From Bacteroidales bacterium (GTDB lineage: Bacteria > Bacteroidota > Bacteroidia > Bacteroidales > JAADJA01): DNA of 64,000 nucleotides. The notes below the pieces were generated by a model, which searched no databases, was not told the origin of the DNA, and saw only the letters and a program-made list of their open reading frames with translations. This document shows, piece after piece, positions 17,372 to 25,986 of this stretch. The first letter of the stretch is position 1, and every line of letters starts with the position of its first letter. Both the position numbers and the translations under genes were made by a program. The stretch lies in contig JAGVPB010000010.1 in NCBI GenBank assembly GCA_020052415.1, positions 55,540 through 119,539 on the forward strand, read 5' to 3'.

Positions 17372-18727
17372 TCAGTTGTCATAACTTTCAAGAAACTTGT
17401 CGGGGATTGATTTTGTTGTCTTTGCTCCTAATTTTTTAAGCGCTTCCACCTGCCTGATAATATTTCCCCTGCCGTCGGAAAGTTTGTTTTTCGCTTCATC
17501 ATAAGTCTTGCTTACCCTTCCGATCTGAAGTCCCAGATCTTCAAGATCCTTTAGGAAACCGACAAATTTATCATACAGCGCTCCGCCCTGACTGGCTATT
17601 TCCATGGCATTCTGCGTCTGCTTTTCGTGTTTCCAGATGGAAGCAACGGTTCGTAAAGTTGCCAGCAATGTCGTCGGACTAACCATTACTATTTTCTTTT
17701 CCCAGGCAAAATTGAAAAGGTCCACATCGGCCTGTATAGCGGCGCTGAAAGCCGATTCAATGGGCATAAAAAGCAGCACGAAATCGGGCGTGTCGAAAAG
17801 GGAAGCATTCGTATAATTTTTTTCACTCAACCCCTTTACATGGTTTTTGATGGAGTCAATATGCTGTTTAAGATAGCCATCACGTAAATCCTGGTTCTCA
17901 TTATTTATGTAAGCTTCATAAGCCACCAGCGAAACTTTGGAATCAATAATGATATGTTTGTTTTCAGGCAGCCGGACGATCACATCCGGACGAAGCATTT
18001 CACCGGATTCATTTCTCGCTGTAACCTGTGTATCATATTCCTGTCCTTTCACAAGCCCTGAGCGTTCAAGAACCCTTTCGAGGATAACTTCGCCCCAGTT
18101 TCCCTGTTTTTTGCTGTCCGACTTTAAAGCACGGGTAAGATTGTTGGCCTCCTCGCTGATCTTTGAATTGAGGTCGTATAGTTTTTTTAATTCTGCCTTC
18201 AGGTCGGTTTGATCCTTGATACCTTTCTGGTAAGTGTCTTCCACTTTCTTTTCGAAATTCAGGATTTTTTCCTTTAGCGGATTCAGAATATCGCCAATGT
18301 TTTTCTGGTTTACTGAGGTAAACTCCTGTGAGTTTTGTTTCAGGATTTTGTTGGCGATGTTTTCAAATTCCGTAGTAAATTTTTTCTGTATTTCTTCCAG
18401 TTCTTTCTTATGCGTTTCGAGTTTTTCGATCAGGATTTTATTTTCCGTCTCTGCCCGTGCGATCCGGTTGTTAAGCTCCTCATTTTTTCTTCGTTCAAAA
18501 TCAAATTCTTCCGCTTTTTTATCTTTTTGCAATACCAGTTCATTGTTTTTTTCAATGAGGATTCCCTTTTCCCTGTCGAGAACATTCAATTCCATAACTT
18601 TGTTTTTCTCGGCTTCGCTTATTTTCAGCAGGAAGTCCTTTTCCATCCGGCTATTTTTATTCTTCAACGCCAGCCATGTAATTACAGCACCAATTGCCAA
18701 TCCGGCTATTACCCATAAGATTTCCAT
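17372..18727 (-). CDS. rmuC: DNA recombination protein RmuC
   Basis: A 451-residue membrane-anchored coiled-coil protein with a PD-(D/E)XK-like nuclease core; family members limit DNA inversions and rearrangements between short repeats. One N-terminal transmembrane helix (ILWVIAGLAIGAVITWLAL) is followed by a long coiled coil (about 28-180). The RmuC core contains KKQGNWGEVILERVLERSGL, RPDVIVRLPENKHIIIDSKVSL, FVLLFMPIESAF and MVSPTTLLATLRTV. It is first gene of an rmuC-GWxTD pair on the minus strand. Confidence 0.93.
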   Translation of the reverse strand: MEILWVIAGLAIGAVITWLALKNKNSRMEKDFLLKISEAEKNKVMELNVLDREKGILIEKNNELVLQKDKKAEEFDFERRKNEELNNRIARAETENKILIEKLETHKKELEEIQKKFTTEFENIANKILKQNSQEFTSVNQKNIGDILNPLKEKILNFEKKVEDTYQKGIKDQTDLKAELKKLYDLNSKISEEANNLTRALKSDSKKQGNWGEVILERVLERSGLVKGQEYDTQVTARNESGEMLRPDVIVRLPENKHIIIDSKVSLVAYEAYINNENQDLRDGYLKQHIDSIKNHVKGLSEKNYTNASLFDTPDFVLLFMPIESAFSAAIQADVDLFNFAWEKKIVMVSPTTLLATLRTVASIWKHEKQTQNAMEIASQGGALYDKFVGFLKDLEDLGLQIGRVSKTYDEAKNKLSDGRGNIIRQVEALKKLGAKTTKSIPDKFLESYDN

Positions 18728-19127
18728 AGAATTATTTTCTGTAAAATTAATCTTTTAAATAATTATTAGTTGCTCGTTTCACTTTCCTGATGATCTGACC
18801 GGGTATTTTTCTTGTTACTGGTTGCTGGATACTGGTTACTGGTTAGCCCACCTCTCTTCCTTTTGGCGAGTCCACCTGATGGCTGCCACTGCCGCTGCCG
18901 ACTGCTCATTGCCGACTACTTACTGCCACTGCCGCTGCCACTGCCACTGCCCCTGACACTGCCACTGCCCCTGCTACTGCCCCTGCCACTGCCCCTGCCG
19001 CTGCCCCTGCCGCTGCTACTTTCTCTTAAAACCCGATTAAGGTAAGTATAGTTTTTCCCCATTTATCTATTATATTGGTAATTTGAAAATAAAACGCTAA
19101 TTTTATTGCCTTCAAATCCGAAGTTTA
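18728..19127. other. 400-bp intergenic region, mostly low-complexity repeat
   Basis: Separates rmuC (minus) from the TonB-domain gene (plus). It holds the period-6 repeat tract at 18812-19020 and AT-rich flanks in which no clear TAnnTTTG box was found. A 77-codon frame through the repeat encodes only Leu-Pro dipeptides and is not a gene. Confidence 0.7.
18812..19020. repeat. Tandem low-complexity tract (TACTGG words, then CTGCCN period 6)
   Basis: The first part (18814-18844) repeats TTACTGG/TTGCTGG. After CCTTTTGGCGAGTCC (18860-18873) comes a long run of CTGCCA, CTGCCG and CTGCCC hexamers (about 18882-19020). The TTTGGCGAG core recurs in the tract before mutS2 (21680). Confidence 0.8.
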
Positions 19128-19943
19128 ATGAAAAAGAGAATTTTCATTTTCGTTTTGCCATTTTGTTTCCTCATCAGTTTTTTTAATTACACATTAAATG
19201 CCCAAAATATCACCCAGCCCCAGCCTTATGGCGGTAACCGGTTGATGAAGGAGTTTGTCAGGGAAGAAATGGTTTATCCCGAAAAAGCCTTAAAAGAGAG
19301 TATGGAAGGAACAGTCGTCGTTTCGTTCAATGTTAATGCTGATGGTAAAACCGGTGATTTTAAAATTGCAACCTCAGCATCCGATGAACTTGACAAAGAA
19401 GCCATCAGAATTTGCAGGTATATCCTTTGGTATCCGGCAACGGATTTGGGACGACCGGTTGCTTACAGGCACTCCCTGGAAATCAAGTTCGACATAAAGA
19501 AGTATGAAAATATAGTTAAATCCCGGGGTTATGATAAAATAAATTTTCCTTATACACCGATAGATACAGGTAACATCGTTTACAAAATATCTGATATTTC
19601 AGTGCCGCCGAAGCCTGTATTTACAAGTAAGGATTTTAATTTGAGCAGTTTTATTTCAAACAATCTTCATTATCCCGAAACAGCTTTCAAACAAAACATC
19701 TCCGGCCTGGTGCGGTTAAAATTTGTGGTCGAACCCAGCGGAAGGATTTCAAATCTTCTGACTGAAAAAACCGTTGGCGGAGGCTGCACCGAAGAAGCCA
19801 TTCGTGTGGTTAAGATGATCAGGTGGTATCCGGGAATAAAGAATGATGTTGCAGTACGATCCTGGATGACGCTCGATATCACATTCGACATTGCTAAAAA
19901 GTCGGTCAGCGGAACCATCCCTGCTCCGGGGCAGGTGCATTGA
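19128..19943 (+). CDS. Secreted protein with two TonB C-terminal domains
   Basis: 271 residues: a signal peptide (ending near NYTLNAQ) and two energy-transducer TonB C-terminal domains at about 40-126 and 175-258. Each has the family pattern of a YPxxA segment, a GxVxVxFxVxxxG strand and a final RWYP/LWYP strand. There is no N-terminal membrane anchor beyond the signal peptide and no proline-rich spacer, so it probably does not transduce proton-motive force. Such soluble TonB_C proteins are frequent in Bacteroidota and may bind outer-membrane proteins or peptidoglycan. The downstream T9SS gene has its own promoter. Confidence 0.82.
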   Translation: MKKRIFIFVLPFCFLISFFNYTLNAQNITQPQPYGGNRLMKEFVREEMVYPEKALKESMEGTVVVSFNVNADGKTGDFKIATSASDELDKEAIRICRYILWYPATDLGRPVAYRHSLEIKFDIKKYENIVKSRGYDKINFPYTPIDTGNIVYKISDISVPPKPVFTSKDFNLSSFISNNLHYPETAFKQNISGLVRLKFVVEPSGRISNLLTEKTVGGGCTEEAIRVVKMIRWYPGIKNDVAVRSWMTLDITFDIAKKSVSGTIPAPGQVH

Positions 19944-19944
19944 G

Positions 19945-19975
19945 TTTGAGGACTGTTTTATTGATATTAACTTTG
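19945..19975 (+). promoter_or_regulatory. Consensus Bacteroidota promoter TTTG-N19-TAACTTTG
   Basis: A -33 TTTG at 19945-19948 and a -7 TAACTTTG at 19968-19975 are separated by exactly 19 bp. The start codon of the next gene is only 2 bp downstream, which implies a leaderless or near-leaderless transcript. Confidence 0.6.
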
Positions 19976-19977
19976 TC

Positions 19978-21495
19978 ATGAAACTATTATCGTTGATTAT
20001 TTCATTTTCGTTACTAATTTTCAGTATTTATTCACAGGATTCCATTTACTTTAACAATGTTTATCAGCAAAATAACAACTTTTCGGTAGGTATGACTATT
20101 CTGGAAACTGAAGATGGTTATATCGGTTATGGAGGAACCGAGGACCCCGGCAATATTGGACAGATGTTGTTATTATTCAAAATTGATAAGCAGGGTGAAG
20201 AAATGATCTGGAAGCCTTTTGGGGAGAATTACCATTCCTATTATTATGGGAATGTAGGTGGAGCAATGATAAAAACCAATGATGGTAATTTTGCACTTGC
20301 ATATCATGCTGCAAATAATGGAATAGGTTACTCGACTTTGCTTAAACTTAATAGTAATTTAGACACACTCTGGAAAAAGAATTATACGACTGAAAACTAT
20401 TGGACCCTATCAATGAATGCTATTCAAACTGCGGATAAAGGATATATTTTAACAGGAAGTGCAAAACCCGGTACAAATGATTTTTGGGACGTTCTTGCAC
20501 TAAAGACTGACAGCCTTGGAAATATGCAATGGTATCAATCCTATGGTACTGGTTTACAGGAACAAGGCGAAAGTATTATTGAAACCCCCGATGGTGGCTA
20601 CCTTATCGGTGGTTTCAGGTACAATCCGCCGGTATATCACTCTCTGGATGCCCTGGTAATAAAAACCGACAGTCTCGGCAATGAGGAATGGACCAAAACC
20701 TACGGCAATCCTTATGTGGATGATGACATGGCTCATGTTGCTTTGGCTGACGATGGGAATTTTTTAATAGCTACTGTTTATGGCGAATGGATAGTCAGCC
20801 CTGGCACGAGAACCGGAAGAATTTACCTTGTAAAAGTAAACAATGAGGGCACAACCATCTGGCAACAAAAAATCGCACCAAAAATGTATCATTGTAATAT
20901 CAGGAACATCCGTGAAACAATTAATGGAGATATAGTGGCTACCGGGTTTTATTATCCAGATACGACCACTGATTTTATATTGAATGGTTGGTTTTATAAA
21001 TTCAATCAGGAAGGAGATAGTATTTGGTTTCGAGATTATTATCATTATTTTGACCAATATGCTGAAAATTTGTTGTATGACGTTTGTCCTTGTCAGGATA
21101 AAGGTTATATCGGTATAGGTTATGCCCGTCCCGGAGCAGGCGGCAGCACTGAAAAAATGTGGGTCATAAAAGTTGACAGCATGGGCTGCGATACTGCGGG
21201 ATGTGCAACTGGGACATTTACTAAAGAATATTCCTTAAACTTTGATAAGAAAATCACTGCTTACCCAAACCCCGCTTCTTCCGAAATTACACTCACCTTC
21301 CAAAACACCGATCATCATACCAACATGCTCCTTGAATGCTACAACATTTACGGGCAAAGTATTCATGCCGAAAAAATATGGAAAGGGCAGCAACAAACGA
21401 AGATTGATTTGCAGGGATGGGCGAAAGGGTTGTACTTTGCGGTTATTAAGAGCAATCAAAAAGTTGCAGGTACCTGCAGATTTATAAAAAAATAA
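19978..21495 (+). CDS. T9SS type A cargo protein with repeated propeller-like motifs
   Basis: 505 residues. The N-terminal signal peptide (LLSLIISFSLLIFSIYSQ) is followed by repeated units of about 50 residues, with patterns such as LKTDSLGNMQWYQSYG, SIIETPDGGYLIGGF and IKTDSLGNEEWTKTYG, consistent with a beta-propeller. The last 80 residues form a type A sorting domain, with AYPNPASSEITLTF, a YNIYGQ strand and a terminal GLYFAVIKSNQK segment. It is therefore expected to be exported through T9SS and released or anchored at the surface. No enzymatic motif was found. ATG 19978 is supported by the signal peptide and the promoter directly upstream. Confidence 0.83.
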   Translation: MKLLSLIISFSLLIFSIYSQDSIYFNNVYQQNNNFSVGMTILETEDGYIGYGGTEDPGNIGQMLLLFKIDKQGEEMIWKPFGENYHSYYYGNVGGAMIKTNDGNFALAYHAANNGIGYSTLLKLNSNLDTLWKKNYTTENYWTLSMNAIQTADKGYILTGSAKPGTNDFWDVLALKTDSLGNMQWYQSYGTGLQEQGESIIETPDGGYLIGGFRYNPPVYHSLDALVIKTDSLGNEEWTKTYGNPYVDDDMAHVALADDGNFLIATVYGEWIVSPGTRTGRIYLVKVNNEGTTIWQQKIAPKMYHCNIRNIRETINGDIVATGFYYPDTTTDFILNGWFYKFNQEGDSIWFRDYYHYFDQYAENLLYDVCPCQDKGYIGIGYARPGAGGSTEKMWVIKVDSMGCDTAGCATGTFTKEYSLNFDKKITAYPNPASSEITLTFQNTDHHTNMLLECYNIYGQSIHAEKIWKGQQQTKIDLQGWAKGLYFAVIKSNQKVAGTCRFIKK

Positions 21496-21649
21496 GAATC
21501 ATAAATATTTCTTAAAGTTCATCGGCGAAAAACAGTTTTACAAGATGCAGATGCCGATAGGATAAGTTCATTCCCTCATCCAAATAGACTTATCCACCCA
21601 AACTCCTTTACCTTCTGCAAAAGTTCCATGTTCAACAGTCCGGCAAATT

Positions 21650-21752
21650 GCCTACTACTGATTGCCTACTGCTCTCACCTTTGGCGAGACCTACTGCCCT
21701 CTTTTTACTTTTTACTTTTATCTTTTATCTTTTTCCTTTTATCTTTTATCTT
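21650..21752. repeat. Low-complexity tract (CCTACTG words, then pyrimidine-rich TTTTATC repeats)
   Basis: TTGCCTACTACTG and TTGCCTACTG words are followed by CACCTTTGGCGAGACC (21677-21692). A (C)TTTTTAC/TTTTATC array then runs to 21750 and abuts the mutS2 promoter. The TTTGGCGAG core is shared with 18860-18873. The rest of 21496-21784 shows nothing recognisable. Confidence 0.7.
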
Positions 21753-21780
21753 GTCCTCTCCTCTCAATCCCCTAACTTTG
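21751..21780 (+). promoter_or_regulatory. mutS2 promoter TTG-N19-TAACTTTG
   Basis: TTG at 21751-21753 and TAACTTTG at 21773-21780 are separated by 19 bp. The mutS2 ATG begins 4 bp after the -7 box, again leaving almost no leader. Confidence 0.6.
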
Positions 21781-21784
21781 CCAC

Positions 21785-24217
21785 ATGATTTATCCGCGAA
21801 ATTTTGAAGAAAAGGTCGGCTTTAACAGGATCAGGGAGATGCTGCGTGAGCTGTGCCTGAGTCCTTCGGGTGAAGCTTACGTGGACAGAATCCGTTTTAT
21901 TTCGAACTATGATCTTTTGGTTAAACTGCTGTCCCAAACTGAAGAATTCCGGCAACTTATTTCGATGCCGGGCAATTTCCCTTCAAATGATTATTTCGAC
22001 CTGACACCTGAACTTACACGAATAGCCATTGAAGGAACGTATATAGAACAGGAAAAACTGTTTGATTTAAGATCCTCGCTCGCTACTATTAACGAATGTG
22101 TGAAATACATTTCGAAACAGGAACCGGGAAAGTTTCCGGAATTGAGGTCTTTGATAAATCCTGTAAATATTGAACCCGAAATCGTTAATCGTATTGATAA
22201 GATTATTGATAATGCAGGAAAAATAACTGACAGTGCTTCCCGCGAACTTGGGGAAATCAGGAAAAAGCTGGCGTCAAAACGTTCTTCAATTGACCGGAAA
22301 ATAAAGTCCTCATTGCAACAGGCGATAAAATCCGGTTGGGTTAACAGCGATACTGAAGTCACCATTCGCAATGGCCGTCAGGTTATTCCGGTTCCCGCAG
22401 CCTATAAGAGGCAACTCAGGGGATTTATCCACGACCAGTCGGCAACCGGCCAAACGGTTTATATCGAGCCGGAAGAAATCTTCGAAACCAACAATGAAAT
22501 AAGAGAAATTGAAGCTGAAGAGCGAAGGGAAATCATACGAATTTTAAAGGAGGTCAGCAGTTTAATCAGGCCCGAAATCCCGGCGCTGCTTGAAGCCTAT
22601 CGCATCCTCGGAATAATAGATTTTATCAGGGCTAAAGCAAAATTTGCCATTAAAATTAATGCTATAAAGCCGGAACTTGATCATGAGCCCGGGATAGATT
22701 GGAACCTTGCGGTTCATCCATTATTGTTTTTATCGCATCAGAAACAAAAGAAAACCGTTGTTCCTCTGAATATTAAGTTAAGCCGGGAGCAGCGCATCCT
22801 TGTCATTTCCGGACCCAATGCCGGCGGTAAATCTGTTTGCCTTAAAACCATCGGCCTTTTGCAATATATGCTGCAGTGCGGATTACTCATTCCCGTTGAT
22901 GATGTTTCAAAATCGGGAATTTTTACCAGCCTGTTCATTGATATCGGCGATGAACAGTCGCTCGAAAATGATCTGAGTACTTACAGTTCTCACCTGACCA
23001 GCATGAAATATTTTGTGCAAAATTCGGATTCATCCTCATTGTTTTTAATTGATGAATTCGGAACCGGAACCGAGCCGCAGCTTGGGGGCGCCATTGCTGA
23101 AGCCGTTCTCGAAAAGCTAAACTCAAAAGAAACATTCGGTGTGGTTACTACCCACTATTCGAACCTCAAGCTGATGGCAGGTAAAGAAAACGGCATTGTT
23201 AACGGGGCGATGTTGTTCGATAGTAAAGCAATGCAACCGCTTTACCAGTTAAGTATTGGAAAACCCGGCAGTTCATTTGCCTTTGAGATCGCGAGAAAAA
23301 TCGGATTTCCTAAAGCTATTTTACAAAATGCTGAAAAGAAGGTTGGAAAAAAGCAGCTTGATTTCGATCAGCAGTTGCAGCAGCTTGAAATTGATAAGTC
23401 TGAGATTTTGAAAGAAAAGCAAAAGCTTTCTGATTCGAAGGAACAGTTATCCAGGATCACCGAAAAATATCACAAGCTTAACAATAGCCTTGAAACCCGG
23501 AAATCGGAAATTATTTTAGCAGCCCAAAAGGACGCAGCCCAACTGATTGAATCGTCAAACAAACTGATCGAAAACACAATTAAAGAAATAAGGGAATCAC
23601 AGGCTGATAAGGAAAAAACCAAATTACTCCGTGCTGATTTAAAAGTCAGGCAGAAAAATATAATCAGTCAGGTCCCGGGAATAAAATTAAAAAAGAAAAA
23701 AGAAAAACCGGCTGCACCTTCTGAGATCACATTCAATAAAAAGGAAGCAATAACAATCGGTGATGTAATAAAAATAACCGACCAGAATGTCATGGGTGAA
23801 GTCCTGGAGATCAATGATGACGAGGTAGTCATCGGTTTTAATTCCGTTCGTTTTAAAACCCGGATCAGCAGGATAGAAAAGATCAGTAAAGAGGAAAGCA
23901 AGAATCTTCCCAAACTCACAGTTCATTCAAAAAGGTCAGATGTGATCAATGACCTGAATGACAAACTGGCAACTTTCAATCTGCAGCTTGATGTAAGGGG
24001 GCAACGCGGAGAGGCAGCCATTGATCTGGTTAAGCATTATGTTGACGATGCAATTTTACTCAATATCCGTGAAGTAAGAATCCTGCATGGCAAAGGGTTT
24101 GGCATTCTCAGGACAATGATACACGAGTATCTACGAACACTTCCGGAAATAAAACAATTCCACGATGAGCATATTGAACGTGGAGGGCAGGGAATTACTG
24201 TAGTGATACTTAAGTGA
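21785..24217 (+). CDS. mutS2: Endonuclease MutS2
   Basis: An 810-residue MutS2 family protein, which suppresses homologous recombination and, in some bacteria, acts on collided ribosomes. It lacks the mismatch-recognition domain of MutS1. An N-terminal core/lever region is followed by the ATPase, with Walker A GPNAGGKS (343-350) and DEFGTGTEPQLGGAIAEA. A coiled coil (about 520-620) comes next, and the C-terminal Smr nuclease domain (about 729-810) has LDVRGQR and HGKGFGILR. Length and order are typical. The start is fixed by the promoter, which ends 4 bp upstream. Confidence 0.95.
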   Translation: MIYPRNFEEKVGFNRIREMLRELCLSPSGEAYVDRIRFISNYDLLVKLLSQTEEFRQLISMPGNFPSNDYFDLTPELTRIAIEGTYIEQEKLFDLRSSLATINECVKYISKQEPGKFPELRSLINPVNIEPEIVNRIDKIIDNAGKITDSASRELGEIRKKLASKRSSIDRKIKSSLQQAIKSGWVNSDTEVTIRNGRQVIPVPAAYKRQLRGFIHDQSATGQTVYIEPEEIFETNNEIREIEAEERREIIRILKEVSSLIRPEIPALLEAYRILGIIDFIRAKAKFAIKINAIKPELDHEPGIDWNLAVHPLLFLSHQKQKKTVVPLNIKLSREQRILVISGPNAGGKSVCLKTIGLLQYMLQCGLLIPVDDVSKSGIFTSLFIDIGDEQSLENDLSTYSSHLTSMKYFVQNSDSSSLFLIDEFGTGTEPQLGGAIAEAVLEKLNSKETFGVVTTHYSNLKLMAGKENGIVNGAMLFDSKAMQPLYQLSIGKPGSSFAFEIARKIGFPKAILQNAEKKVGKKQLDFDQQLQQLEIDKSEILKEKQKLSDSKEQLSRITEKYHKLNNSLETRKSEIILAAQKDAAQLIESSNKLIENTIKEIRESQADKEKTKLLRADLKVRQKNIISQVPGIKLKKKKEKPAAPSEITFNKKEAITIGDVIKITDQNVMGEVLEINDDEVVIGFNSVRFKTRISRIEKISKEESKNLPKLTVHSKRSDVINDLNDKLATFNLQLDVRGQRGEAAIDLVKHYVDDAILLNIREVRILHGKGFGILRTMIHEYLRTLPEIKQFHDEHIERGGQGITVVILK

Positions 24218-24271
24218 TATGCTGGCACTGTATTTGATAGCCTTATTCCCAAGTTTAAAATAGCATATAAC

Positions 24272-24598
24272 ATGATAGATACTTTGAAACCGATACATTT
24301 GAATTATCCGAATTTTGATAAAGTGATTGGTAAAACCACGATCCTGGTTGATTTCTGGGCCGAATGGTGTGGACCCTGCAAGGCTCAGGATCCCATTCTT
24401 GAAGAAGTAGCAAAGGAACTGAATGGTAAAGCATTAGTTGGAAAAGTGAATGTAGATGATAACAGGACACTTGCGAGTAAGTACGGTATCATGAATATTC
24501 CTACTATGATCTTATTTAAAAACGGACAGAAAGTCCACCAGTTTGTCGGAGTTCAGTCAAAGGAAAAGATAATTAACGCCGTTTTACAAAACCTTTAA
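24272..24598 (+). CDS. Thioredoxin
   Basis: A 108-residue soluble thioredoxin, a general cytoplasmic dithiol reductant. The active site WCGPC has Cys33 and Cys36, preceded by LVDFWAEW and followed by the cis-proline segment IPTMILFKNGQ. It is 54 bp after mutS2 and 15 bp before a membrane-anchored thioredoxin, suggesting a small redox operon of three genes (24272-25295). Confidence 0.94.
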   Translation: MIDTLKPIHLNYPNFDKVIGKTTILVDFWAEWCGPCKAQDPILEEVAKELNGKALVGKVNVDDNRTLASKYGIMNIPTMILFKNGQKVHQFVGVQSKEKIINAVLQNL

Positions 24599-24613
24599 TC
24601 TTATATAGCAAAA

Positions 24614-25036
24614 ATGGAATCAGGTAGTATTGTCACCTATTTAGTTACCGGGTTGGTCCTGGGATTTATCCTTTATACATACCTTAAAAACCGAAAAAGA
24701 ATGAACCGGCCACCTTCGGAAAATGTTAAAGAATTGACGGATGATAATTTTTCATCTGTAATAAAAAACGGTGTTTCGCTTGTTGACTTCTGGGCTGCCT
24801 GGTGCGGGCCATGCAGAGTTCAGGGACCCATTGTGGATGAAGTAGCTGATGAAATGATTGACAGGGCAAATATCTGCAAGCTGGATATTGATAATCATAA
24901 AAAAATAGCATCCAGGCTTGGGATTCAGAGTATTCCTACAATAATGATCTTTAAGGATGGAAAAATGGTTCAAAAATTTGTGGGAGTAAAATCGAAAACC
25001 GTTCTGGTGCAGGCAATAAATTCATACATTTTATAA
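24614..25036 (+). CDS. Membrane-anchored thioredoxin
   Basis: 140 residues. An N-terminal transmembrane helix (SIVTYLVTGLVLGFILYTYL) is followed by a basic linker and a thioredoxin domain with WCGPC (Cys64, Cys67) and IPTIMIFKDGK. The basic residues directly after the helix (KNRKRMNR) predict that the domain faces the cytoplasm by the positive-inside rule, so it may be a membrane-tethered reductant rather than a periplasmic one. It is 10 bp upstream of the DUF6132 gene, which is probably cotranscribed. Confidence 0.9.
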   Translation: MESGSIVTYLVTGLVLGFILYTYLKNRKRMNRPPSENVKELTDDNFSSVIKNGVSLVDFWAAWCGPCRVQGPIVDEVADEMIDRANICKLDIDNHKKIASRLGIQSIPTIMIFKDGKMVQKFVGVKSKTVLVQAINSYIL

Positions 25037-25046
25037 AATAAACCCA

Positions 25047-25295
25047 ATGCAGAATCAGGATATTTCTCAACCTTCAGCCGGGAAAAAACTGTTAAAAAAA
25101 TTTCCGCTGATCGCAATAGCCGGATTGGTAGCAGGAGCTGTCGGTGGTTATATTTATTATTCCACTGTCGGATGTGTTTCCGGCACCTGTGCCATAACCT
25201 CCAATCCCTGGATGAGTACAATCTGGGGAGGGGCTATTGGATATCTTGTATTCGATACATTCAATTTCAGGAAGAAGAAAAGTCAGGATCAATAA
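25047..25295 (+). CDS. DUF6132 family small membrane protein
   Basis: 82 residues with two predicted transmembrane helices (about 20-38 and 57-72). A short loop between them carries Cys43 and Cys48 in GCVSGTCAITSNPW. This glycine-rich GCxSGTC-ITSNP signature is characteristic of DUF6132 proteins, whose function is unknown. The position directly after two thioredoxins makes a thiol-redox or sulfur/metal role plausible, but that is inference. Convergent with the next gene, with a 13-bp gap. Confidence 0.82.
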   Translation: MQNQDISQPSAGKKLLKKFPLIAIAGLVAGAVGGYIYYSTVGCVSGTCAITSNPWMSTIWGGAIGYLVFDTFNFRKKKSQDQ

Positions 25296-25308
25296 GACCA
25301 GGCTGGAT

Positions 25309-25659
25309 TTAAATACCCAGAAATGCCCGTTCTTTTTTAGAGAGCGAAATCACTACCAGATGATAAGAATGGTCTGTCCATTCATAAATCATTTCATCAT
25401 CCACCGTACCATCAACAATAATAGTATTCCAGTGTTTTTTATTCATGTGATAACCCGGCTGGACTGAAGGATATCTTTCCCTTAAATCAACTGCTTTTTC
25501 AGGATCACATTTAAGGTTAAGGCTAAAAGGCCCTTCAAGATCGGTAAGTGCAAACATCTTTCCCATTACTTTAAAAACCAGTGTAGTTTCATCAAAGGGA
25601 AAATGTTCAGTTACTCCTTTCTTCGAAAGACAATACTCTCTGAAATGTTCAATATTCAT
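25309..25659 (-). CDS. MmcQ/YjbR family protein
   Basis: 116 residues of the MmcQ/YjbR fold (a CyaY-like DNA-binding domain). Family features visible are EHFPFDETTLVFKVMGKMFAL, LNLKCDPEKAVDLRERY and a PGYHMNKKHWNTI segment. Role unknown. ATG 25659 (start NIEHFREYCLSKKG) is preferred; an in-frame ATG at 25677 adds six residues. Confidence 0.88.
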   Translation of the reverse strand: MNIEHFREYCLSKKGVTEHFPFDETTLVFKVMGKMFALTDLEGPFSLNLKCDPEKAVDLRERYPSVQPGYHMNKKHWNTIIVDGTVDDEMIYEWTDHSYHLVVISLSKKERAFLGI

Positions 25660-25986
25660 CAATCCTTGTTTTTTCAAAAGTATAAATAATCAAGAAAATT
25701 ACCCTTATTTTTAAATGATTTATATTTTTTATCTTTGCACGCTATTTTTTAAAAAGCCGGAGTATAATAATAATTCAAAAGTCAGCAATCGGATTTGACT
25801 TAACGGCGATGATAAGATTGTAATAGCATTTAGATTTATAGTGCATTATTGTATAAGATACCCCGTTATCAGGTAGTGGTATCTCTGGTTGGAAAAAAAA
25901 ATGACAAATGTTTTACACTACTTAATTTTCAATAAGAAAATAGTTCTGGCCATCAGATTTCAGGTTATTAAACTAAAAAATATTTT
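25660..25986 (+). promoter_or_regulatory. Promoter and long structured leader before the carboxylase gene
   Basis: A consensus -7 box TATCTTTG lies at 25730-25737, about 250 bp before the ATG at 25987, so the transcript should have a long 5' leader. Within it AGATACC (25856-25862) pairs perfectly with GGTATCT (25878-25884), with an inner CC/GG pair. An upstream AT-rich pair (TAATAGCA with TGCATTATT) can also form. No known riboswitch class was recognised. No ORF was found. Confidence 0.45.

Noticed and set aside
18880..19020. CRISPR-like array
   Set aside because: The units are 6 bp without spacers; no cas genes are present.
18812..19045. 77-codon open frame through the CTGCCN repeat
   Set aside because: It encodes only Leu-Pro repeats from a period-6 DNA array, with no start context or family resemblance.
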